Assembly: GCA_021151835.1 (NCBI GenBank)
Contig: JAGKWO010000030.1
Location: forward strand, 3,345-67,344
Direction: 5' to 3'
Length of the DNA: 64,000 nt
Origin: Gammaproteobacteria bacterium
Lineage (GTDB): Bacteria > Pseudomonadota > Gammaproteobacteria > Pseudomonadales > Cellvibrionaceae
The position numbers and the translations under genes were made by a program. The notes beneath the pieces are model-generated. The model saw only the letters and a list, made by a program, of their open reading frames with translations, ran no database searches and was not told the DNA's origin. Positions 1-8,400 of this stretch are shown piece after piece. Every line of letters starts with the position of its first letter. Position 1 is the stretch's first letter.

Positions 1-875
1 GTAGCTTCTCCAAAGACAGTTTCGATGTGAACATGGGCCGTACCATTGGTGCTAACTACCCGGTGAAATACCTGAACGTAGGTACCACCGAAGAGTCGCA
101 ACTGAGCCGTGAAGGTTCTGCCAGCAAACCAACCATCACCAGCCCGCAAACGGCGTTGGATATCCTGTTTGCAGGCGGTGGCGGTGGTGGCGGTAGTGGC
201 ACAGCGCCGAGAAAATCGATTGTTGATCTCCACGCACCGGCCATTAACAGTTTGAAAACCAAATTGGGCCAGCATGAAAAAATTAAACTGGATAGCCATT
301 TAACGGCTATCCAGGAAATAGAAGCATCGATTTCATCCAGTGGCAGTGGTACCGGTAGCAGTGGTAGCTGTCCAAAGCCGTCAAGCACTGCCGTGACCGG
401 TTTTGACGCGCTGGCCAAATTGCAAACTGACATCGCCGTACTGGCATTGAGCTGTAACTTGACTGCATCGGTTTCCGTTGCATTTGGTTCGGATGCGCAC
501 AACCACATTTTCGACAAACTGGGTGGCCGCAGCTCTCACCAATCGCACCACTTCAACCAGGCGCAATACACTGAAGACATTGCCTACATGCAAGGCTTGA
601 CCAAATACCTGCTGGATAAATTAAGCGCGCAGGGTTTGTTGAGCTCAACCATCGTTACGCAAGTTTCGGACATGGGCCTTGCTGATGCACACGGCAATGA
701 TGATGTGCCTATGCTGGTTGCCGGTGCCGGAATTACCGGTGGCCGTGTATTGGATATTGGCGGTAAAACCCAGGCTGATATCTTCCACACCCTTGCATTG
801 AAATTGCGCGCCGACCAAAGCCCGAACAGCACTGCATACAGAAACTGGGGCGGCACTGTTATCGCCGGTTTATAA
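1..875 (+). CDS. DUF1552 family secreted protein, 3' part only
   Basis: The reading frame is open from base 3, so the gene starts upstream of the window; the GTG at 27 is probably internal. The visible 290 residues match the C-terminal two thirds of the DUF1552 protein at 9045-10376, sharing the 'LQTDIAVLALSC' type block and the 'VSDMG...HGND..PMLVAGAG' stretch. DUF1552 proteins normally sit next to DUF1592/DUF1588 multiheme proteins and have no established reaction. Gly-rich and Gly/Ser-rich insertions lie near bases 170-200 and 338-370. An 18-bp terminator follows. The paralogy suggests that another CBM/cytochrome gene lies just upstream of the window. The family call is firm; the function is unknown. 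Confidence 0.8.
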   Translation, partial: SFSKDSFDVNMGRTIGANYPVKYLNVGTTEESQLSREGSASKPTITSPQTALDILFAGGGGGGGSGTAPRKSIVDLHAPAINSLKTKLGQHEKIKLDSHLTAIQEIEASISSSGSGTGSSGSCPKPSSTAVTGFDALAKLQTDIAVLALSCNLTASVSVAFGSDAHNHIFDKLGGRSSHQSHHFNQAQYTEDIAYMQGLTKYLLDKLSAQGLLSSTIVTQVSDMGLADAHGNDDVPMLVAGAGITGGRVLDIGGKTQADIFHTLALKLRADQSPNSTAYRNWGGTVIAGL

Positions 876-944
876 CAACCGGCTGTAAATCACTCATCCT
901 GTTTGCAGAATTCCACAAGAATCCTGCAAATTGCCAGGGTGCTG

Positions 945-992
945 AACCTGGTTGTTTATTAAGAAATTTTTAATAAACAACCAGGTTTTTTA
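945..992 (+). terminator. Rho-independent terminator after DUF1552 gene
   Basis: A perfect 18-bp inverted repeat (arms 945-962 and 970-987, 7-base loop) runs into a T tract. It lies 70 bases after the stop codon of the upstream gene and separates it from the cytochrome b561 gene. Confidence 0.9.
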
Positions 993-1169
993 TTTGTGGC
1001 GATGCAAAACATTGTGCCATTCAAGTTTCTTTAACACTTGGCTTACCAATCGAGAATGTTCAGGTAACATTGCTCGCCCTTGATTCACCGGGTTCGATCT
1101 CGCTTCACAGGGCCTGGATTCACAGGCATTTTTCTAACAATAAAAATCGTGTTTTTTGAGAGGCAAAAA

Positions 1170-1724
1170 ATGATAAGAGATTCTTCCAGCAATTTTGGTT
1201 TGGTCAGTATTGTGTTTCACTGGATCAGCGCCATCGCAACACTGGCATTATTTGGTTTGGGGTTTTACCTGACCAGCTACGGTTATTACTCGCCCAACTT
1301 CCTTGAAATTGCGCACTTCCATTATGCATTGGGAATTTTACTGTTCGGGGTGGTAACGGCCCGCATTGTCTGGCGTTTAACCAGTAAGACACCAACACCC
1401 CTCACACAGAGCCTGGCTAGCAGAATCAGTATCACATTAATTAAATTCTTACTGTATGTATTGCTGGTAGTGATCATGGTCAGTGGTTATTTGATTTGTA
1501 CATCGGAAGGCCAAACCATCAACGTCTTTAATTTATTCGAAGTTAAATCCTATATGCTGCTGGATACCGAACAACTCAACAAAGCCGGGCAAACCCATAA
1601 GTATTTGTCCTGGGTATTGATCGGGCTGGTTGCAATACATGTGCTCGCTGCGCTTTTCCATCATTTCGTGGTGAAAGACCGGACATTGGTGCGCATGATC
1701 AAGCCCGCTGCAAAATCTGAATAG
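1170..1724 (+). CDS. Cytochrome b561 family membrane protein
   Basis: This 184-residue protein has four predicted membrane helices and conserved histidines in the usual b561/YodB places: the 'FHW' motif near residue 17, 'HFHYALG' near 50, and 'HKYLSW' and 'IHVLAALFHHF' in the C-terminal half. The family is a diheme quinol-linked electron carrier of the inner membrane. ATG 1170 is chosen because GAGAGG lies about 7 bases upstream; the longer frame from 1080 adds a non-conserved stretch. In many bacteria b561 genes neighbour yceI. Here the nearest YceI domains are on the secreted cellulose-binding proteins downstream, so a role in passing electrons towards them is plausible but unproven. Confidence 0.85.
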   Translation: MIRDSSSNFGLVSIVFHWISAIATLALFGLGFYLTSYGYYSPNFLEIAHFHYALGILLFGVVTARIVWRLTSKTPTPLTQSLASRISITLIKFLLYVLLVVIMVSGYLICTSEGQTINVFNLFEVKSYMLLDTEQLNKAGQTHKYLSWVLIGLVAIHVLAALFHHFVVKDRTLVRMIKPAAKSE

Positions 1725-1863
1725 CATTTATACCCGCCACTTCAGTTCGATTTTTTAACAACAAAAGCGCTTGGCCTGACCGGCTAGCGCTTACCCGGCG
1801 GGTGCGCTGTCTGGCGTTTTGCCACAACCGCTATTCAGGTTGCCTTCTGGCAACACCGAAACC

Positions 1864-1886
1864 GCGCCTGCGGGCGTTGTTTTTTT
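1864..1886 (+). terminator. Probable terminator after cytochrome b561 gene
   Basis: A short GC-rich stem (GCGCC/GGCGT, loop TGCG) is followed by TTGTTTTTTT. It lies 140 bases after the b561 stop codon and would separate that gene from the cellulase operon. Confidence 0.5.
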
Positions 1887-2260
1887 AGTTATCAGGTATT
1901 TATCGGTAATTTTTACTGATGAGCATTTTTTGGCATGGATGATAATTTGCGACTGTCGAACTGATAATTTTTGTAAACCGTTTGGTAACAATCCGCTGAA
2001 GTTCTGCCCTGCCATCGTTTTTAACCCTTATAAATAAAGGGTTTTAACAACATCTATTCATGTAAAGCTGCGTTTGCAGCCACATTCCACAAATATTACC
2101 CGCAACACATTCCGCCAATTGATTGCTGCTCGCCACCTGTACTAGATTTGCCAGCGCAACAACAAGTTTGCGCAACCATAATAATAATTGTTCGACTTAC
2201 TATTTAATCAAGACCTGCAGGGGCATTCGCCGACAAGCCGTGGCGATGCTTTTGCGACAG

Positions 2261-2277
2261 ATTAGATTTAGTCTAAT
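2261..2277. promoter_or_regulatory. Inverted repeat, candidate operator
   Basis: The sequence ATTAGATTTAGTCTAAT has 6-bp arms and a 5-base centre in an AT-rich stretch about 350 bases upstream of the endoglucanase start. Its size suits a dimeric regulator site, but no regulator can be named. Confidence 0.3.
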
Positions 2278-2367
2278 AAATCATAATAAAAGCATTAATT
2301 TGTCGATATTTTGCTGGTTAATGACAGGTTTTTAGTCATTCAAGGTAATACCGCTTATTGGCAATAA

Positions 2368-2402
2368 CCGGCGCAGGAATTTTTTCTGCGCGGCGTTTTT
2401 TG
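2368..2402 (+). terminator. Terminator-like hairpin inside the cellulase leader region
   Basis: Arms GCGCAG (2371-2376) and CTGCGC (2386-2391), with extra GC-rich flanks, are followed by GGCGTTTTTTG. No gene ends just upstream. It could therefore be an attenuator, if transcription starts before 2368, or simply insulation from upstream read-through. Confidence 0.4.
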
Positions 2403-2586
2403 CAAATTTTTAATGTTAGCGCAACCAAAAACAATAAAAAATCCGGTCATTCATCCAGGGAAGGCACGCGGCTCTTACACAAGCTCAACCCCATACCTTC
2501 GGCAAGGCATTACCGGCAGTAACGCAGTATTCAGGGCGCCTCTGTGGGATCAAGGGAAAAGCATTTTTTGCAATCTGTTAACACCC

Positions 2587-2604
2587 GGCCGAATCGATTC
2601 GGCC
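2587..2604. promoter_or_regulatory. Perfect 18-base palindrome just before the endoglucanase start
   Basis: GGCCGAATCGATTCGGCC reads identically on both strands and ends 21 bases before the ATG, immediately upstream of the GAGG ribosome site. It may be a repressor operator or an mRNA hairpin next to the ribosome site. Confidence 0.45.
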
Positions 2605-2625
2605 CAAACCTTTGAGGAAAAAACC

Positions 2626-5475
2626 ATGAGTAGCTTACAAGCTTCTGTGAATAAACCTCGCCTGGGGGGAAGGTTGGCAAATCCCCTCGGCGCGGCAGGT
2701 TTTTCACTGGCGATAGCCATGCTATCCATCCAAACCCAGGCCGCCTGCCACTATGTGGTCAATGACCAGTGGAACGGCGGATTTACCGCAACCGTGAAAA
2801 TCACCAACTCCGGCACCAGCGCAATCAATGGCTGGAATATCAATTGGAGATACAGCGGTAGCGACAAAGTCACCAGTAGCTGGAACGTGAACCTGACGGG
2901 CAGTAATCCCTACACCGCCACCAACATTAGCTGGAATGGCACGTTGCAGCCGAACCAATCCGTTGAGTTTGGCTTTCAAGGCAGCAAGGGCAGTGCTCCA
3001 GCCGAGATCCCGGTCATTAACGGCGCGGCGTGCGGAACAACTACCTCATCCACGCCAGCCAGTTCGGTAGCGTCTTCGGTTGCTGTATCCAGTTCCCGCT
3101 CTTCGTCATCAAACGGTGTAGTACAAGGCGTAGCGCCATTGGTTGTGCAGGGCAACAAGGTCACCGCCAACGGCCAGCCAGCCAACCTGGCGGGTATGAG
3201 CCTGTTCTGGAGCAACACCGGCTGGGGCGGCGAGAAGTATTACAACGCCCAGACCGTGGCCTGGTTAAAGTCCGACTGGAAAGCCAACCTGGTGCGGGTT
3301 GCGCTGGGTGTGGAAGAGGCAGCGGGTTACCTGACTGACGCCTCCAACAAGACGCGCGCGATCACCGTGATCGATGCAGCCATCGCCAACAACATGTATG
3401 TGATTATCGATTGGCATACCCATCATGCCGAGGATAACAAAGCCGCCGCCATCACCTTCTTCAAGGAAATGGCCACCCGATACGGCAACTACAACAATGT
3501 GATTTACGAGGTGTACAACGAGCCGCTGAATATCTCCTGGAGCGGCGTACTCAAACCTTATGCAACGGATGTGATCAAGGAAATCCGCGCGATTGACCCG
3601 GATAACCTGATTATTGTCGGCACCCCCAATTGGTCGCAAGACGTGGATGTGGCCGCGAATGATCCAATTACCGCCTACAGCAATATCGCCTATACCCTGC
3701 ACTTCTACGCCGGGACCCACAAACAGTCCCTGCGCGATAAAGCGCAAACGGCGTTGAACCGCGGTATTGCCCTCTTCGTAACCGAATGGGGTTCAGTCAA
3801 TGCCGATGGCGGCGGCGGTGTTAACGCAGCCGAAACCGAAACCTGGCTGAACTTCCTCAAAACCAATGGCATCAGCCACGCTAACTGGGCGTTGAACGAC
3901 AAAGCGGAAGGCGCGTCGGCATTGGTAACCGGCGCCAGCGCCAATGGCGGCTGGAGCGGTGCGCAACTGACAGCCTCCGGAAGCCTGGTGCGCAATGCGA
4001 TCATTGCCAACAACAGCAATGTCACCACCAGCTCCGCGCCGTCATCGTCCTCGCGCAGTTCCAGTTCTGTGCCATCCAGCAGCTCATCCTCGTCCACCAC
4101 CAATGGTTCAGGCTGCGGCACTGGCACCTTGTTCTGCCTCGACTTTGAAGATGTAGCGCCCGGCACCCTGCCCGCCGGATTCACTAAAGAAGGTACCGGG
4201 ATAGACGTAGTGCAAGGCCAGGAAGCGCGCAGCGGTACCCGCTCCGTCAAGTTCACCAGCACCAATTACGCGAATTCCGGCTATTTCAAGAAAACCGGCG
4301 TTTCCGGCAAGCATTGGGGCCGGTTGTATTACAAGATGAAAACCCCGGTACCCAATATCAACACCTGGCTGCACGGCACCTTCGTAGCAGCGCGCAGTGG
4401 CAGCGCTGAATTCCGTTTTGTGGATACCGTGCAGGAAGCCAGTGGCGCCCATCAGTATCTCTACAACGTGGAGCCGGGCGATGTGTCACTACAAGGCGCC
4501 TACGCTTACAAGTTTGATAATTCCTGGGTATGCACCGAATGGTTCGTCGATAACCAGACCCAAACCTATCGCTTCTTCCGCAACGGCACCGAACTCGCCC
4601 TCACCCGCAATGGCGCCCAAACCAATGCCACCAACCTGCCGGGATTTGCACCGGTTCCCGCGACTCTGGACTGGTTGGGTTTTGGTTTACGAACCTACCA
4701 GCAAAGCAGCGGTGTTGAAGGCTGGCTGGACGATGTTGCCGTAGGCAGCGAACGGATCGGTTGTGATACGCTAAACACCTCCAGCAGCGCCGTCAGTTCA
4801 TCCCCAGTAAGCAGCTCCTCGTCCAGCTCATCCAGCGTAATCGTGGTGCCGTCAAGCAGCAGTCTCGCATCTTCCAGCATTAGCAGTTCGAGTGTGGCCA
4901 GTTCGTCATCCAGCAGCCTGACCTCCAGCGCCAGTTCATCGGCAGTCAGTAACAGCCCATGGGCCCTGGATGCAGCAGCGTCTTACCTCAACTTCGTTAC
5001 CACCAAAAATACCCACGTGGTTGAAGTGCATAACTTCACGCGCCTGGGGGGCGATATCAGCAGCGCCGGGGTAGCGACCTTGACCATCGATTTAGCCACC
5101 GTCAATACCGGTATTGAACTGCGTGACCAGCGCATGCGCGATTTGTTATTCCAGGTAACGACCTACCCCACAGCGACAGTAACACTGACCTTGCCTGCGG
5201 GTTTGATTGCCAACCTGGCGGTCGGCACCACGAGTGAAATCAACATCACCGCTAGCCTGGATTTACACGGGGCGACCCAACCGGTAGCGACCAGGGTCTC
5301 GGTCCAGAAACTGACCAGCACGCGGCTATTGGTGCAAAACATCACGCCGGTATTAATCAGTGCGCCGGATTACGGACTCACGGAAGGTGTTGAGGCCTTG
5401 CGTGCAGCGGTCGGTATTGCCTCGATCAGCAAGGCCGTACCTGTGGATTTCACCCTCGTCTATGACGCCCGTTAA
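2626..5475 (+). CDS. Secreted CBM2-GH5 endoglucanase with beta-sandwich-like module and C-terminal YceI domain
   Basis: The product has 949 residues. ATG 2626 is chosen over the upstream in-frame start at 2413 because GAGG lies 8 bases before it and a signal peptide follows (cleavage near A39). Order: CBM2 (about 41-136, bounded by C41 and C136); Ser-rich linker; GH5 catalytic domain (about 165-463) with acid/base E299 in 'YEVYNEP' and nucleophile E387 in 'VTEWG'; Ser linker; an all-beta, concanavalin-like module (about 497-713, C497 to C713) that I cannot name; Ser linker; YceI domain (about 779-949). GH5 enzymes of this type cleave beta-1,4-glucan. YceI domains bind polyisoprenoids such as ubiquinone, so the cellulase may carry a lipid or redox cofactor. 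The next gene starts 21 bases after the stop, so the two are probably co-transcribed. Confidence 0.93.
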   Translation: MSSLQASVNKPRLGGRLANPLGAAGFSLAIAMLSIQTQAACHYVVNDQWNGGFTATVKITNSGTSAINGWNINWRYSGSDKVTSSWNVNLTGSNPYTATNISWNGTLQPNQSVEFGFQGSKGSAPAEIPVINGAACGTTTSSTPASSVASSVAVSSSRSSSSNGVVQGVAPLVVQGNKVTANGQPANLAGMSLFWSNTGWGGEKYYNAQTVAWLKSDWKANLVRVALGVEEAAGYLTDASNKTRAITVIDAAIANNMYVIIDWHTHHAEDNKAAAITFFKEMATRYGNYNNVIYEVYNEPLNISWSGVLKPYATDVIKEIRAIDPDNLIIVGTPNWSQDVDVAANDPITAYSNIAYTLHFYAGTHKQSLRDKAQTALNRGIALFVTEWGSVNADGGGGVNAAETETWLNFLKTNGISHANWALNDKAEGASALVTGASANGGWSGAQLTASGSLVRNAIIANNSNVTTSSAPSSSSRSSSSVPSSSSSSSTTNGSGCGTGTLFCLDFEDVAPGTLPAGFTKEGTGIDVVQGQEARSGTRSVKFTSTNYANSGYFKKTGVSGKHWGRLYYKMKTPVPNINTWLHGTFVAARSGSAEFRFVDTVQEASGAHQYLYNVEPGDVSLQGAYAYKFDNSWVCTEWFVDNQTQTYRFFRNGTELALTRNGAQTNATNLPGFAPVPATLDWLGFGLRTYQQSSGVEGWLDDVAVGSERIGCDTLNTSSSAVSSSPVSSSSSSSSSVIVVPSSSSLASSSISSSSVASSSSSSLTSSASSSAVSNSPWALDAAASYLNFVTTKNTHVVEVHNFTRLGGDISSAGVATLTIDLATVNTGIELRDQRMRDLLFQVTTYPTATVTLTLPAGLIANLAVGTTSEINITASLDLHGATQPVATRVSVQKLTSTRLLVQNITPVLISAPDYGLTEGVEALRAAVGIASISKAVPVDFTLVYDAR

Positions 5476-5496
5476 TTGGCCAGGAGAGAAACGATT

Positions 5497-8400
5497 ATGA
5501 AACGATTCCTATCAAGATCGCTGGTCTCTGCCGGTTTAATGGCGCTCGGGGTAATTACCTCCGGCAGTGCCATGGCCCAGGCGAATTGCAGCGTAAATTA
5601 TAAAATTACCAACAGTTGGGGCAGCGGCGGCCAGGCCGACCTGACCCTGACCAACCTCGGTAGCGCCAAAACCAGTTGGGAACTGTGCTGGACGTTCAAC
5701 GGCAACGAAGTCATTAACAACCTGTGGAACGGCAGCTATCGCACCAGCGGCAAAAGCGTGTGTGTGAAGAATGCCAGCTACAACGGCAACCTCGCCACCA
5801 ATGGCAGCATCGGCTTTGGTTTCACTCACAGCGGCGCTCCCGGTGTAATTCCCACCAGCTTTACGCTCAATGGGGTGTCGTGCGGTGGCAGCACCAGCAG
5901 CGCGCAATCCAGTAGCAGGCCATCCAGCAGTGCTACCAGCAGCAGCGTTATTAGTGTTAGCAGCCAGGTATCGAGCAGCAGCTCGTTGACTTCCAGCAGC
6001 CGGAGCAGTAGCAGCATTCCCAACACCAAAGCCCAGTGGTTTATCAATGACTCCAAATCACTGCTGAACTTTGTGTCGGTGAAAAATACGGATGTGGCGG
6101 AAACGTTTACCTTCACCCAATTGGCGGGGACCGTATCGGCTTCCGGCCAGGCGACCTTGAGCATTCCACTCACCAGCATTTCCAGCGGGATCGATTTGCG
6201 CAATACCCGCATGCGCCAAATGCTGTTTGAAACGGACTTGCTGCCCAGCCTGCACTTCACAACACAACTGGATTTGGCCACTATCGACGCCCTCGCCATC
6301 GGCGGCACCAGCACCCAATCGCTGGCCGGTAACCTGATCCTGCACGGTGTGGCAAAGGCGATTACGTTTGATGCGCTGGTGATCAAGCACAGCGCCAACA
6401 GTGTGAGCGTGTCACCGCGCAAACCAATCGTGATCAACAGTGCCGATTTCGACCTCAATGCCGGTATCGAAGCCTTGCGCGCGGTAGTCGGTGCCTCATC
6501 GATTGGCGAACGTGTCCCGGTCTATTTCAAGATGTTCCTGACCCGCGACAGCGCCACGGCACCCAATATCATTGCCCTGCCGTCAGCGCCCACAGCACCG
6601 CTCAGCCTGATGGGATCGATCAACAACCAAACTGCCAATGCCAGCCTGAACTGGACGGATACCAGCGCCGATGAAACCGGCTTCCTGATTCGCCGCAACG
6701 ATGTGAACGGTCGTTGGGTATCAGTCGGAAATGGTCCGGCTAATACGGTGACGTTCACCAACTCGGTATTGAATGCCGCCGGTCCCGCGAGCCCGAAAAC
6801 CGTCCAGTACAAAGTGATCAGCATCAAGGACAGTATCCCGTCGCCAGCCTCCAATGCCTTGAGCCTGACTTACACCGATCCGTTCGGGCAAAGCAGTTCA
6901 TCATCGAGTATGGTGAGCAGCTCGTCTTCCAGCCTGGTCAGCAGTTCTTCATCCAGCCAGATGCTGGTCGGTGATGCCGTGCGCGGCAAAGCGCTGTGGG
7001 AAACGCCGACAATTGGCTGCCTCTTCTGCCATGCGGTGAATGCCGACGGCACCGCTGGTAGCAGCGTCAGCAAAATTGACCCGCGCAACCTGCGCTATAC
7101 CAGCGTTGCCAATCTGGTTAAATACATCGAAGACAATATGCCCAAGAGCGATCCTACGGCGTGCGTAGGCCAATGTGCGGCGGATACGGCGGCGTACTTC
7201 CTGTCGCTGACGCCGATAACGACCTCGTCATCCACCAGCTCCAGGAGTTCATCGTCGATCACCAGCAGTAGTTCATCACGTATATCCAACAGCTCCAGCA
7301 GTATCTCCAATTTGACCGGAGCCCAGTTGTATGTGGATAAAGGTTGTGCCGGTTGCCATGGCGAGCGCGGCGATAACGCCATGCGTCCGATTGTGCTGGA
7401 CCGCTGGACCCGCGCCACGCTGATTACCAAAATCGACAGCACCATGCCCTACGGTAATCCGGCGGCCTGTGATACCGATTGTGCGACCCGGATTGCGGAT
7501 TACATCCTGACCTGGAAACCACCAGTCACTTGCACCACCGGTGAAGATATCCTGCCGCGCCGTTTGCGCTTGCTCACCAATCGCGAATACGCCAATACCA
7601 TCAACGACTTGTTGGGGATTTCCAACGGTGCAGCAATTGCCGCCAGCTTCGAACCGGATTCAAAGGTGAAAGGCTTCGACAACAATGCCACCGCCGGTAA
7701 AGTCAGCAATGGCCGGATGGATGCCTACTGGAATGCCGCCAAAGAGGTCGCCGGTAGCGTCAACCTGAGCAACCTGCTGGGTTGCACCACGTCTACCGCA
7801 CGCGACCAATGCGCGAGTACGTTCGTACCGGCATTTGGCAAGCGCGCCTTCCGTCGCCCACTGGTTGCGGCCGAGCAAACCTCGTATAGCAACCTGTTCC
7901 GCCTGGGTGCAACTAACGATGCCGGCGCGCGCCTGGTGATCCAGGCCATGTTGTCATCGCCCAACTTCCTCTATCGCTCGGAAATCGGTAGCACATTGAG
8001 CGGCACTGGCAGCCTCACCCAATACGAAACCGCGAGCCTCCTGGCGTACACCTTTACCGGTTCAATGCCCGATGCAACCCTGATCACCGAAGCCGACAAC
8101 AACCGCCTGAGCACACCGGCGCAATTGCGCACCCAGGCCGAGCGTTTGCTGGCAACCACCAAAGCCGGTGCGCAGTTCGCCCACTTCGGTGTGCAATGGT
8201 TGCATGTGGATGATGTGGCCAACCTGCAACGGGATAAAACCCTGTATCCGCAATTCACCACGGCCATCGGCGCGGCGATGAAAACCGAGCTGGAAAGTTT
8301 CCTTAAGGAAATCTTCCTCAAACCCGGCTACAAAATTGCCGATGCATTTAACCCCGGCTTCAGCTTCCTGAACGGTCCACTGGCGAGTTACTACGGCATC

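Larger units (their letters stand above)
1725..2625 (+). promoter_or_regulatory. Long non-coding, hairpin-rich region upstream of the cellulase-redox operon
   Basis: No convincing gene is visible in these 900 bases: the short frames present have neither a ribosome site nor recognisable protein features. The stretch holds several inverted repeats: 1765-1792 (AAGCGCT/AGCGCTT), 1839-1854 (GTTGCC/GGCAAC), a likely terminator at 1864-1886, 2261-2277 (ATTAGA/TCTAAT), a terminator-like hairpin at 2368-2402, and a perfect 18-base palindrome at 2587-2604. The length and structure suggest elaborate control of the downstream operon. I recognised no known riboswitch class. Confidence 0.5.

Noticed and set aside
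1080..1100. GGTTCGATCTC resembling a tRNA T-loop
   Set aside because: No acceptor stem, anticodon arm or D-arm can be built around it.
1791..2335. Three short open frames (1819-2037 plus, 1791-2015 minus, 2123-2335 plus)
   Set aside because: They have no ribosome sites and no recognisable protein features, and they overlap hairpins; the stretch looks regulatory.
2413..2625. N-terminal extension of the GH5 endoglucanase frame
   Set aside because: It lacks a ribosome site, covers the palindromic control region and would bury the signal peptide 71 residues into the protein.
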